A DNA stretch of 64,000 nt from Microvelia longipes (taxonomy: Eukaryota > Arthropoda > Insecta > Hemiptera > Veliidae). The stretch lies in assembly GCA_018340805.1 (NCBI GenBank), contig JACMZG010000008.1:25568577-25632576 (forward strand), in the 5' to 3' direction. How positions within the stretch are numbered: position 1 is the first letter of the stretch; each line of letters begins with the position of its first letter. Under the pieces are notes generated by a model. That model was not told where the DNA came from. It worked only from the letters and a program-made list of their open reading frames with translations, and searched no databases. This document shows, piece by piece, positions 37,431-47,979 of the stretch. The position numbers were made by a program, and so were the translations under genes.

Positions 37431-37612
37431 TTATAAATAATATTCTTACACTATCATGTCTCTTAACAAAGCAGTATATTAGGAAAGCTCCAGTTTACTC
37501 CAGGGATACAGTTATTGGCATTATGGATAAAAGCTTAATCTTTGCTTATTATTAAGAAACTTATCTGTAGAAAGACTTTTGATGATGTTTGCATATGCAT
37601 AGGAATACACCG

Positions 37613-37642
37613 CAAAACTCTCAACATTCTTTGAGAGTTTTG
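37613..37642. repeat. Perfect hairpin, 12-base arms
   Basis: CAAAACTCTCAA, loop CATTCT, TTGAGAGTTTTG. Confidence 0.8.
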
Positions 37643-37958
37643 TTTATTAGGAAACAATGTTTCCTTTGTTGGTGAGATTTTAATAAAGTAAACAATTAAT
37701 GTTTACTATTAGCGCTAAGTAGTAGAGCAAACTTAATGACAATCAAAAAGTAATTTAATTTCTATTAAAAGAAAGAAGAAAGAAAGAAACACTCTTTATT
37801 TTTTAATTACATACGTAACATAAAAAAAAATGAATTAAAAAAAATTGTTTTAAATAAACAATCAAAAAAATAGGCAGAACCTGTTCGCATGAGGTAACCT
37901 GTTTTTTTAATTTAGGTTAGTATCAATAAGCCAAGTTTAGCGTTTAAAGATTCCAAAT

Positions 37959-38265
37959 CTTATATTACGCCAAGGCCAACATAGAGTCTTACACATTACA
38001 TTGGCATCCTAATAAGGTAGCATAAAAGAGCTACACTTTTGTAGCTTAAAATTACACTTTTTGATTTGGTGCACACCAGTACGCAGAGTATATTAAAATA
38101 TGGTTACTCTGCTTAATTTAAAAGCAACGTCCAATTTTCCCAGAGCAACGCGCTGCTTAGATAGCACAATACTTCAGGATGCTTACAGGCCTAGTCAAAA
38201 CGTTAAATCATCAAGGCCATTTTTACTTAAACGTGTAAGGCAGACAAGCCTTGGCGTAAAATAAG
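37959..38265. mobile_element. About 307-bp inverted-repeat element
   Basis: Ends CTTATATTACGCCAAGGC and (reverse complement of right end) CTTATTTTACGCCAAGGC, 17 of 18 identical. Similarity continues inwards more weakly (TCTTACACATT against CCTTACACGTT; GCATCCT shared). No target duplication is obvious. No coding sequence inside. Confidence 0.6.
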
Positions 38266-38905
38266 ATTCTATTTCTTTTTCGCTTGACTTAACTTTTTTA
38301 CACTGTCGTTTTTATTAGGAATAATTTTATTAACAAACAATTTATAACGTTATTGATTTTTTACTTATAGTTAAAAGATACTATTATAATAATTAACATT
38401 TTGTATTTCATTTATATTATGTCCAGTACATTATTTTTACAAGGTGCCTTAAGGCATTATGTCTTAGCTTTTGTTATTTTTTCATTATAAAAAAAGTTAA
38501 AAAAAAATAAGTAAATTTAATAATAAATCTCCCTTCAGTATTTTTTTCTTGTGCAAAATGTTTTTGTAAGTTTAAGATTTTTTTCAATTTATTACTACTC
38601 TACTCTATTTTTTTGAATACTTAATGACAAAACTTTATAAAATTAATTAGATGAATAAAAGGGACTATTATATTGGTTTTATAAGAAGAAATCCTTAAAA
38701 GGTTTTAAGGGATGCGGATTTAATTTAAAAATGATAAAAGAAATGAAAAATCCAACACAAACTAATTTTAAAGAATGATGCTGTTAAAAATGAGTAGAAA
38801 TTAAAATAACTACTAAGAAGGGCTATTGCTCTCTTTTATAATGATAAAACTTTAAAAATATTAGAATTAAGGGAAAATATTAACAACTTCTTCATTAAAG
38901 ACTCA

Positions 38906-39258
38906 GGTCTTCCGGTGGTGACCGCGTCAATGTAGATGAAGAAGAATCCGACATTTCGCTTCCACTGTGGGAGGCATCTTCTGGGATGTAGGACATTATG
39001 AATAAAAACACATTGCTCTACAAAACTGAACTCAAGTTGGAAACTTGACACTGAAACTGAGTTTAGTTTTGTAGAGCATTGTGTTTCTAGAATAGAATAG
39101 AATAGAAAAATGTATATTTTGCAAACATATAAATACAATTGTTTATAAACACATTGTGTTTCTATCCATGATGTCTTACATCCCTGAAGATGCCTCCCAC
39201 AGTGGAAGCGAAACGTATGATTCTTCATCTACATTGACGCGGTCACATCCAGAAGACC
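38906..39258. mobile_element. Foldback element with hammerhead-like core, interrupted right arm
   Basis: The left arm (38906-39033) pairs with a right arm split into 39058-39083 and about 39160-39258. The pairing includes the GCCTCCCACAGTGG block and the outer GGTCTTC / GAAGACC ends. The right arm is split by about 75 bases flanked by the short direct repeat ATTGTGTTTCT. On the + strand the right arm carries CTGAAGA, then GCGAAAC 19 bases later, the spacing and sequence of a hammerhead ribozyme core as found in some Penelope-like elements. Confidence 0.6.
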
Positions 39259-39414
39259 TAAATCTTCAAGATTTAAATTTTGATTAACCACGGAAGCCTA
39301 CGCAGTTAATTACCATACTAATTACTATGTAAAAATTTTAAAATAAGAAAAGTAAAGTAGACTTTTTAACCTTTTAACAATAATAATTTTGATTTTATTT
39401 TTTTTTTATAATAC

Positions 39415-39475
39415 CAAATAAATAAATAAAATAAATAAATAAGTAATGAATGAAATAAATAAAATAAATACAGTT
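39415..39475. repeat. (AAAT)n-like microsatellite
   Basis: AATAAATAAATAAAATAAAT and similar, about 500 bases before the proline-rich gene. Confidence 0.85.
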
Positions 39476-39604
39476 AACGCGGCTCGTAAAAGAAGCAACT
39501 CGATTAATTGTACTCAGGCAGGGAAAGAGACAAGTAGACAAATAAAAGATTATAAGAATATGACAATGCGGACAACAAAAAATTACATAAAAATGAATAA
39601 TTTT

Positions 39605-39631
39605 CGTTTTGGGTCTTGTAGACCCAAAACG
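39605..39631. repeat. Perfect short hairpin upstream of the proline-rich gene
   Basis: CGTTTTGGGTC, loop TTGTA, GACCCAAAACG. It lies 320 bases before the ATG, probably in the 5' intron or promoter region. Confidence 0.7.
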
Positions 39632-39935
39632 CATTTACCTTTTAGAGTGGATTCCTTATGGTTTCTATAACATTTCGAGTCATTTGCATTCAAGTCAGCA
39701 AAATACACAATGAAATATTGTTTTTAACAAATTGGTGATTAAGTGAATCATACTCATGACTATACAAAAAATTAAATTAACCCCAAAACACCCTGGAGTC
39801 GAACAAGAATTATTAGGGCAAATGTTTATCTCAAAAGTTCAAGCTAGCCATGAAAAATACAGTTTTAAGATAGAAGTTGGGATCTTTTTTTCAATCCTGT
39901 GTATGAATTGTATTAAAACAATTTTTAACAATTTC

Positions 39936-39950
39936 TTTTATTTTTCAGAC
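39936..39950 (+). promoter_or_regulatory. Splice acceptor just 5' of the proline-rich gene's ATG
   Basis: A pyrimidine-rich run (ttttatttttcag) ends at 39948, and only AC separates it from the ATG. This implies a 5' UTR exon upstream; its donor was not identified. It also makes the 65 in-frame codons before the ATG probable intron, not coding sequence. Confidence 0.65.
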
Positions 39951-42861
39951 ATGAAGATTCTTTTGATAATAAGCCTCTTCATACTGTCTGCCAGTCATGC
40001 TGATATAGGCTTGAAGTTACGCCAACAACAACAGCAGCAGCAGTATTTAAAAATTTGGTGCAGATGCTAGAAACAATCCATTCTTTATCCCCAATAATGG
40101 AGGAAATTTCGGTGGTACTGGCGCTGCTGCCACAAACGTGGAACAAAGGGCAGCAAATAATAATGGGAGGACAACTGAAAGGACTCATACACTAGAAGAA
40201 TTGTGTAACGATGCTTTTCACAGTTTCCTTTGCAAGCCAGTTAACACTGCAAACAGAAGGAGAATAGACGGAAATTTAAGACCAGGTGCACAATTACCTC
40301 CAGGTTTTCTAAGACCTGAAAGTAGCAATCAAAGAGAGAATAAGTTGCTTCCTCCTCAGCAGTCTGCTTCATCTCCTCAGCCTAACCGAGCAAATCCCTA
40401 CAGACAGCCAAATGACCTACAAGTCCCTGCTGCCCAAAACGAGCAAGGTTATTTTTATCCAAAACCCAATAATAACGTAGAATTTAACAGACCTCTTCAA
40501 AATGGATATTTACCGCCTGATAACGGGTTTAGATACACTCCTCCACCAACTATTCAAACCACTCGGTTTCCTCTAGTCACAACTTTACCTCCACAAACTA
40601 CTAGGTATACATTTCCTACAACGACTAGACCCCCCTTAATTACTTCTACGCCTTTTACAAGGCCTCCAGCACCTAATAATTTTGATATAAGATTTCAAAC
40701 GACTCCAAGACCAGTTATCACAACAAGATTACCTCCAACAAGACCTACAACAATATTCACAACTCCCCGCCCAATATTTACACAACCAATAAAGTATGAA
40801 CTACCTCCAAGAAAGCCATTTGCGGGTGACCAATATCTTCCACCAGTGCAATCTACTTTTCCACCACAAACAACAAGAGCTCCAATTTTCACTAGGCCAA
40901 CACCAGCTCCTACATTTTTTACAACCAGACCTCCTCCCCCTCCAACTAGACCACCTCCACCACCACCTACAAGACCACCTCCACCACCACCAACTTTCCC
41001 TCCAATAAGACTTACATCAACGTTCAGGCCCTCAACACTACCTCCTGTAACATTTATAACAACAACGCCTAAATATGAACCGATTGCAAATACATACTTA
41101 CCACCATTCGCTGCACAAAACTTAAACCCAATATCTGTTACCACAACCACTATTAGACCTACATTCCAAACAGTTAATGCATTACCTTTTAATCCATTCC
41201 CTACTTTCAATTCTATTCCTGACAATAATTATCTTCCTCCCGAAAACCCAGCGATAGATGTAAGATTTGGAAGTGCAAGTAATACAAATAACAACGCATT
41301 AATACCTCAAGCAGCACAAAGTTCAAGTGTCGCTATCAAACCAGACGAAGAAATAGGCTTAGAAAGACTTTGCAGTGATGCCTTCCATAGTTTCCTTTGT
41401 CAGCCAGTATCTGGACAACGCTATCGGTACGATGGAAATTTGAGACCTCAAGCTGTTATTCCTCCTGGTGTATTGCTTCCATCAAGTTCATTCAATGCAC
41501 CAGTAAGAGCTGAATTCCAATCAGCTTCGAATCCTCAACCGACAAGAATACCAACTAACGCGACCAGTCTACTACAGAGTGCTCAAAACTCAATAGGATA
41601 CGTATATCCCACTCCTAGTCAGCAAACGTTGATACTACCGACAGGTGAAAGCACAGTAGGAAACACTGGATATTACTACCCTGCACCAGCTGATAATTCC
41701 TTAGCATCAGTATTTCCAACAGCACTGACATCTGCTCAAACAGGTTACGAATATCCCAAACCAAATAATCAGTTTAACATAATATCTACTACTTTAGCGC
41801 CTGAAACAGTATCAGTAACTGAAAGATTTACGACAGTATCAACTACCCCTAAACCTTTAATTGAAAACAATCAGTTATTTCCACAAAATAATCTGTTAAC
41901 ATTCCAAAACACTAACAATCAACAGTTCTTAGTTTCAACAGAAAGAGCAACAGATCAAACAGGTTACGAATATCCAAAACCATCATTTAATCAACAATTT
42001 GCATTACCTGCAAGCGTCGTTAATACTGGTATAGGTGGTTATAGTTACCCCAAAGCCGAAACAGAATTTGTTTACTCAACTACAACTCCTCGCCCTACTT
42101 CTGGTATAATAGAAACCTCTACTCCCATACCTACAACATTTAGCTATCAACCTACTGGACCACAAATAACTCTGTTCACTGGATATGAAAACCCTAATCC
42201 TTCAAACGAGCAGGGTGTTACGATATCGACCACAGAAGGACCTTCATCACTTGCTTATGAATATCAGAATCAACTAATTAACCAAGTCTCTCCATCTATC
42301 GCCCCTTCCATCGTTCCTTCCATTGCCCCACAATTTATTAATTTCCAAAATCCATCTAATCAAGTTTTACTTTCGACAGTATCAACACAACAAAGTCAGC
42401 AAGACTTCAATGGCTATAACTACCCTAAACCTGCACAACCTCTTCAGCCACAACAAACCATTAACAACGATCAAGGCTATTTTTACCCAAAACCAGCACA
42501 GCCATTGCAACCACAACAAAGTATAAATGACCCACAGGGATATTTCTATCCAAAACCTCAACAACCATTCCCCCAGTCATTCCCTGACAATAATTTAAAT
42601 TCAGTTGGGAATGTTCAATACTTTAAAAATTCTCAAATTCCAAATTTTTCCTTTGCCAAAGGAGCACCTTATACACCAAACCCGAGGCCAACAGCTCCAA
42701 CATCTATAAACGATCAGTTATCTTCAGATCAAGGGGTTGACCCAAGAACAGCAAAAAATATTAATCAACTCTTAGGGCCATCAAATGAAGCTAGTAACAG
42801 AGATCTTCCCCCGGCCAGTCAATTTGAAGTATTGAAAGTAAGAAAAAGACAAAACGGTTAA
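39951..42861 (+). CDS. Secreted proline-rich protein with YLPP and GYxYPKP motifs; one-base frameshift near the N-terminus
   Basis: The ATG at 39951 lies three bases after a splice acceptor (ttttcag ending 39948), so a noncoding 5' exon is likely. The first frame gives a clear signal peptide (MKILLIISLFILSASHA), then a Q7 run, and stops at 40068. The main frame opens after a TAA at 40048-40050 and runs to TAA at 42859. Removing one A from the A5 run at 40049-40053 would join them into about 969 residues. Features of the mature part: two related cysteine modules, LEELCNDAFHSFLC (from about 40192) and LERLCSDAFHSFLC (from about 41360), each followed by DGNLRP and PPG; a P/T/R-rich core with PPPPPTRPP blocks (40930-41010); four YLPP motifs; and about ten GYxYPxP-type motifs, the last three in a 21-residue tandem repeat. 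Such proteins occur in arthropod cuticle or other extracellular matrix; a structural role is inference. The C-terminus is KVRKRQNG. Apart from the indel, 900 codons are open, which argues against old decay. Confidence 0.85.
40049..40053 (+). other. Homopolymer indel (A5) causing the frameshift
   Basis: Frame 0 from the signal peptide reads Y-L-K and then fails at the TAG at 40068. The frame of the 907-residue body is open only after the TAA at 40048-40050. The shift must therefore fall between about 40050 and 40067, and the A5 run is the natural site. A sequencing or assembly error, or a polymorphic indel, is most likely. Confidence 0.8.
42411..42590 (+). repeat. 63-bp in-frame coding tandem repeat (GYxYPKPAQPLQPQQ)
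   Basis: Two full 21-residue units (GYNYPKPAQPLQPQQ and GYFYPKPAQPLQPQQ, each plus six linker residues) and a partial third (GYFYPKPQQPFPQS) lie head to tail near the C-terminus. The DNA copies are very similar, which indicates recent expansion. Confidence 0.85.
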
Positions 42862-42944
42862 AAAAAGTTGTTTTTAATGTTATTGATGCATATTAAGTCT
42901 AATACTAACCTGTAAGGGTGCTGATTTATGGCCCCTTTTCTACC

Positions 42945-42950
42945 AATAAA
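42945..42950 (+). terminator. Polyadenylation signal AATAAA of the proline-rich gene
   Basis: AATAAA lies 84 bases after the stop codon. T/G-rich sequence follows at 43018-43055, a plausible downstream element. Confidence 0.55.
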
Positions 42951-43555
42951 TATGATATTATTATGATACAGGAATGATATTATGATGTGTGTACATAGTT
43001 TTAATTAGATTGTAAATACATTTTTTATTGTTTACAATGTGACTTTTATTTCAAACCTAAATTTTTATTTCAGTAACAAAGACAGAACTATTCAGGGTGC
43101 ACTAAATAAAAAACGGTGATAAGGAAGGTGGTGACCCCAGGGTAAAATATATTAATTTTCGATGACTCACCCTCATAAAATCCTTAATTATGGCTAAAAT
43201 ATCACCGCCAGCAGAAAATGAGATAAAGCTAAGACAACTTGCTGTAATTCTACCAACCAGGTTGATTATATTTAAAAAAAATAATATTTACCATAACCAA
43301 ATAGAACAACTGAGATCTTGTATCTTATTTGTTTGATGTTTTTTTTTGCTTATATCCTAAGTTTTGAAAAACGTACTTTTTTAATATTTGAAGTGAAATC
43401 ACCACCAAAGTAATCTATTTGACAACCACTAGTTGCAAAAACAATCTATATATTCACATCTCTTTAAGTCAACACCCATATATATTTATCCATTGATACA
43501 GGAACATTTAAAATTTCAAACAAAGAAACTCCAAAAAAATATTTTCTATAATTTA

Positions 43556-43600
43556 AGTGTACACTTATCCAGTCACACTGTGACTGGATAAGTGTACACT
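43556..43600. repeat. Perfect 45-base palindrome
   Basis: Two 22-base arms (AGTGTACACTTATCCAGTCA plus CA) around a single central C. It is about 700 bases after the proline-rich gene's stop. Confidence 0.9.
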
Positions 43601-44299
43601 GTCCTGCCAAATTTCAGAAAATTTCTTAAAATATAACGGACTCCAACAGAATTCAATAACACCAATTGAACATGTATTAATTAATTGTACGTGTAATAGA
43701 TTACATGTACAAATTGTTCATGAAGTCCTCCTTTTTCCCTCTTTAAGCGACCTCTTAAATTCATTTTCATCAAAATAACGCAATTGTAAAATAAAACTTC
43801 AGTATAAATGGTATAGTGGTATCAGATTTAAGTGATAGAGTATTTTTGTGTTGAGAAGGATAGCTTATATGACCTGCTATGTTACAGCTGAATCAGAAAT
43901 TGTATTGAGTTTAAATCTACTTTTCAAGAGGATCACTCAATAAAACCCAACAAAATATGATTGAATATTGCACAAGCCTTTACAGATTAAGTAAACTAGT
44001 AATGGAGGACTTTCAATTTGTATTTTATTTTAAATCCTGGAATATAAGAATTGTAGATTTTAATTTATTCATCAGTAAAAAGATCTATTTTAACACAGTA
44101 AAAAGTTTTATACTACCTAACTAGAAAATTTTAAAAATTTAGTGCTTGCAAGGATTATAATATCTAAGTTAAGTTTAAATGTAGTTAATATTAAGTATTA
44201 GTAAAATTAGTATTAGTTTAAATTTAGTATCTAAGTTAAAATTTTAAACTGAGATAATACCATTTTAAGTTAAGGAACACAAAAATGAGATAATATAAA

Positions 44300-44425
<126 letters not shown>

Positions 44426-44950
44426 GAATTGATAACATTAAATTCATACCAATATTAAAATAACTCGACGGCTGTCTGTGTCAAGTCTTAAACAAAATCT
44501 TTACAAAGAACAAAATAATTTATGTTAATTAAAATATCTCCACACTTAACTAGATGTATTTATTTAATTTCTCAACAAAATCTTGTATTTATTATAATAT
44601 CTACACTTGTAACTGAATTTATTTATTTTGTCGCATTATATGAAATACATGGGCTTATTTAACTGACTTATTACTGCAGTCCCTTTTTAACATAATGCAA
44701 GGAAAGTAATTTGTGTATTTAAATTTTTTGACACATATGTAATATGTCAGTAAATTATAAATATATTTCTATTTTATTCTAAAATCTATAATCTATTCGC
44801 TAAATTATTGGAACTGGTGCATAACAATTATTAATATGAACTTGATTGCATAGGCGTGATACTAGGTGAAACTCCTTAATGAGGCTCCACAGTCCCATTA
44901 CTAGGGTATTGTATTAATGGGGAATGGGGCTAACTTTAATCAAGAGAGGA

Positions 44951-44970
44951 AGGGGGGCTTTAGCCCCCCT
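44951..44970. repeat. G/C hairpin, 9-base arms
   Basis: AGGGGGGCT, TT, AGCCCCCCT. Followed by T/C-rich sequence; no adjoining gene. Confidence 0.6.
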
Positions 44971-45176
44971 CTAAGAATCGCTTATGTTTGATTTTTCTTG
45001 CATTAAAATGTGTTATGTCATTTAAATGTTACATCTAATACACATGATTGAGGGCATAGTTATACCTAATTAAAGATCATATCATAAAACTATGAAATCT
45101 AGCCACTAAATATTGCAATGAATAACCATTAAGTTAATAATTTTCTATAAAGCAATACACCGCCAAAAAGAAAAAA

Positions 45177-45885
45177 ATTCTGGCGCGGTGGTCCGCATGT
45201 CGGGCGAATTTCCTTTGAATGCGTGTTTCCGTGCTTTTTGCATTAATAAGTTTACAACTAGTAAATAAATAATTCCGGCGCGGTGGTCCGCTGTCGGGCG
45301 AATTTCATTTAGAATGCGTGTTTCCGTGCTAAACAACCCATTTCTTGCTTATGCAAGAACCATGCCCATTGCGTGGTTCCGGTTCATGCTTTAGAACCTA
45401 AGCAGTTACTCAATTGTCAAGCACTGCTCCTAACTCATTTTGTCTGTATTTTTCAAAGGAAATGCGCATAATTATCCAGTTGGTTGTACAAAACTATGCT
45501 TCTAAAAATATGTACACACTATTATTTGCACTAGTTTAAAGCATAGTTACTTATCTTTAAGCTTAGTCAGTTATCTTTAAAGGATTTAGCGCATTTCCTT
45601 TGAAAAATACAGACAAAATGAGTTACGAGCAGTGCTTGACAATTGAGTAACTGCTTAGGTTCTAAAGCATGAACCGGAACCACGCAATGGGCATGGTTCT
45701 TGCATAAGCAAGAAATGGGTTGTTAGCACGGAAACACGCATTCTAAATGAAATTCGCCCGACAGCGGACCACCGCGCCGCCGAATTATTTATTTACTAGT
45801 TGTAAACTTATATAATGCAAAAAAGCACGGAAACACGCATTCAAAGGAAATTCGCCCGACATGCGGACCACCGCGCCAGAATTAT
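45177..45885. mobile_element. Long foldback palindrome, about 290-bp arms, 121-bp loop
   Basis: Left arm 45177-45467, right arm 45589-45885, near perfect. Each arm contains a block of about 55 bases (GGCGCGGTGGTCCGC, then CGGGCGAATTTC and GTGTTTCCGTGC) twice in tandem, so the arms are themselves made of repeated modules. The loop is unrelated AT-rich DNA with two copies of AGTTATCTTTAA-like sequence. Diverged relatives of one arm occur at 49383-49545 and 14490-14600. Confidence 0.85.
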
Positions 45886-46114
45886 TTTCTAGTTGTAAAC
45901 TTATATTAGGTAAAAAAAACAATAAAAAATATTGTCCCTACTAGGATTTGAACCCAGGTACTCTGGGTTTGAGTGCACGCATCCAAAGGAAATTCGCCCG
46001 ACATGCGGACCTCCGCGACAGAATTTTTAAAATGGTGACCTTATATTAAGTAAAAAAAAACGATAAAAAATTATGGACCCTTCCAGGATTCGAACCCAGG
46101 TACCCTGAGTTTGA
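45886..46114 (-). mobile_element. Two tandem tRNA-like SINE units next to the foldback
   Basis: Read on the minus strand, each unit contains a Pol III B-box-like sequence: GGTTCGAATCC at 46088-46098 and GGTTCAAATCC at about 45949-45959, each preceded by GTACCTG. Each unit also carries the CGGACC-CCGCG-CAGAATT module of the adjacent foldback and a poly-A-like AAAAAAAACAATAAAAAAT stretch. This is consistent with tRNA-derived SINE units fused with foldback modules. Confidence 0.55.
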
Positions 46115-46470
46115 GTGGTCGTATTGACTCCGGACCACTGGTATTCAACTCAGAGGCCCAAAAACCTAGAAAACGACACCCTACTCGAAATTTAATTTTC
46201 AACGACCGTAATTTTGGTTTTTTATAATTTTTGTGGTTTTTCGACTTTTTGGTAACTTAAAGTGGTCGTATCGACTTCGGACCGGTTTCATTCGATTCGG
46301 GCCCAAAATTACATAGAAAACGACACCCTACTCGAAATTTATTTTTTATGGACCTAAATTTTTTTCGGTCATTTACAATGGTTTTTCGATTTTTAGGTCA
46401 CTTAGAGTGGTCGTATCGACTTCGGACTGGTTTCATTCGATTCAGCGTCTCAAAAACAATAATATTTGAC
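46115..46470 (+). repeat. About 146-bp tandem repeat, 2.4 units
   Basis: GTGGTCGTAT-GACT-CGGACC starts at 46115, 46262 and 46407 (periods 147 and 145). Shared inner blocks are GAAAACGACACCCTACTCG and GGTTTTTCGA. Single units or parts occur at about 50683-50790 and 56993-57065, each next to foldback-type sequence. Confidence 0.8.
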
Positions 46471-46670
46471 CTTTTTCGCGGCAAAAAATATTAACCCTGA
46501 AGTTTGCCGATTTTTGAAAATTTCGCTGACTCAGCAAACCGGGTTGCTGACGTCACAAAAACCTGGTTTCAATAGGGTTCGTGTCCTCCCAAAGGTTGAT
46601 TTTGTACCAAGTTTGGTTAAAAATATCAATCCGTTCGAAAGATAGAGTGTTTACAAGAAGTGTGAAATAC

Positions 46671-46686
46671 ATATATATATATATAT

Positions 46687-46760
<74 letters not shown>
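46671..46760. repeat. (TA)n microsatellite at the head of a family C unit
   Basis: TA with one AACA and one TTAA interruption; abuts the SINE-like unit at 46761. Confidence 0.9.
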
Positions 46761-46882
46761 AGTCTCACGAAATTTTTTTTTCGTCATAAGGGACCTCTGA
46801 AACGGATTTGTCGTGGTCCGAGGTTCGAATTCCGCATGACACCTATCCCATTAGGCGAATTTTCAAAGGAAATTCGCTAAAA
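46761..46882 (+). mobile_element. SINE-like unit, family C, adjoining a (TA)n array
   Basis: Follows (TA)n directly. Core: GGGACCTCTGAAACGG, then GGTTCGAATTCC (B-box-like), ATGACACCTATCCCATTAGG, and the short hairpin CGAATTTTC AAAGG AAATTCG. Other copies: 33781-33882, 15360-15430, 26057-26107 (-), 63108-63245 (-). Confidence 0.65.
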
Positions 46883-47310
46883 GGAAAACTACACAAATGT
46901 ATCTAAATTTGTTCTTAGGAAATTAATAAAGATTACTTTTAAACAATCATATTTGAAAACCGGTAATTATAATACATACAAATTAATTAGAAGTAGTACC
47001 TGACGTAAAAATAATAGCAACTTTGCTTTTATTTGTATAAAAACAATCTGATGTAAACAATATATGTTAATCAATAAATGACAAGTTGACGAAAATTAAT
47101 TGATCATGTATGCTTACTCATGCATGGCAAAAATTAGCTTTTAAAATACATGTAGGGGCGTCAAAGTCTTTAGTTTATTTTTTACCCCTAACTTTGTTAC
47201 AGCTAAAATTGTCTGTACTCGTAATCCTTAAGTTCCTTAACTCGATCGGCACTATAATAAAAAAATAATAATTATTACAACTTTATTTAATAATTTATTT
47301 ATTTTATTAT

Positions 47311-47322
47311 ACACACACACAC

Positions 47323-47363
<41 letters not shown>

Positions 47364-47369
47364 TATATA

Positions 47370-47401
<32 letters not shown>

Positions 47402-47455
47402 ACATACATCCATATTATGTATAAATAAAATAGTATATATATATCGCATTGCGAC
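47311..47455. repeat. Compound (AC)n-(TA)n microsatellite
   Basis: Starts ACACACACACAC and continues as irregular TA with AATTATATAA slips. Confidence 0.85.
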
Positions 47456-47868
47456 TTTAGATTTCAACGACTCAGTGAGTCCTTCTGGTTTTCTTCGTGA
47501 TATTTGTATTTCTATTTTTTCACCACCTGTTTTGCTTCATCTTCTACCGATCTTATATTATTGTTTCATCTTTTATACTTTGTGTTATAGCTCTACTCTT
47601 CTACGACTCCATGTTATAAGTTTTACCTAATCCAGTCTTTCATTATAAGCCTTAAATTTTTCTACAATAGTTAATCTTATCTTCTGGAATCTTTAAGAGT
47701 TAACCTTCACATACTTTCAACAATGGAAGCCGTGAGCCTTAGGCAAAGTTAGTGTTGATGTGCCACTTGACAGCAAAGATCAACTCTAACCTTGCTAAAA
47801 GAATTCTTTAACCCTCCACCCCTTAGTCTTTGTGTTAAATATATACTTGTATTTTCATATTTATTAAG

Positions 47869-47979
<111 letters not shown>

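Noticed and set aside
38836..39228. 130-codon minus-strand open frame
   Set aside because: It spans the foldback element and its loop; the two ends are reverse complements of one another.
39756..39950. In-frame upstream extension of the proline-rich gene's signal peptide
   Set aside because: A strong splice acceptor lies between it and the ATG, and an N-terminal extension would bury the signal peptide.
40048..40070. Programmed frameshifting in the proline-rich gene
   Set aside because: No slippery heptamer with a downstream structure is apparent; a homopolymer indel is the simpler explanation.
40695..41225. 176-codon glycine/valine-rich open frame on the minus strand
   Set aside because: Antisense of the proline/threonine-rich coding region; the composition mirrors the sense strand.
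46080..46150. Functional tRNA gene
   Set aside because: A B-box-like sequence is present, but no cloverleaf with acceptor and anticodon stems can be drawn; it fits a SINE.
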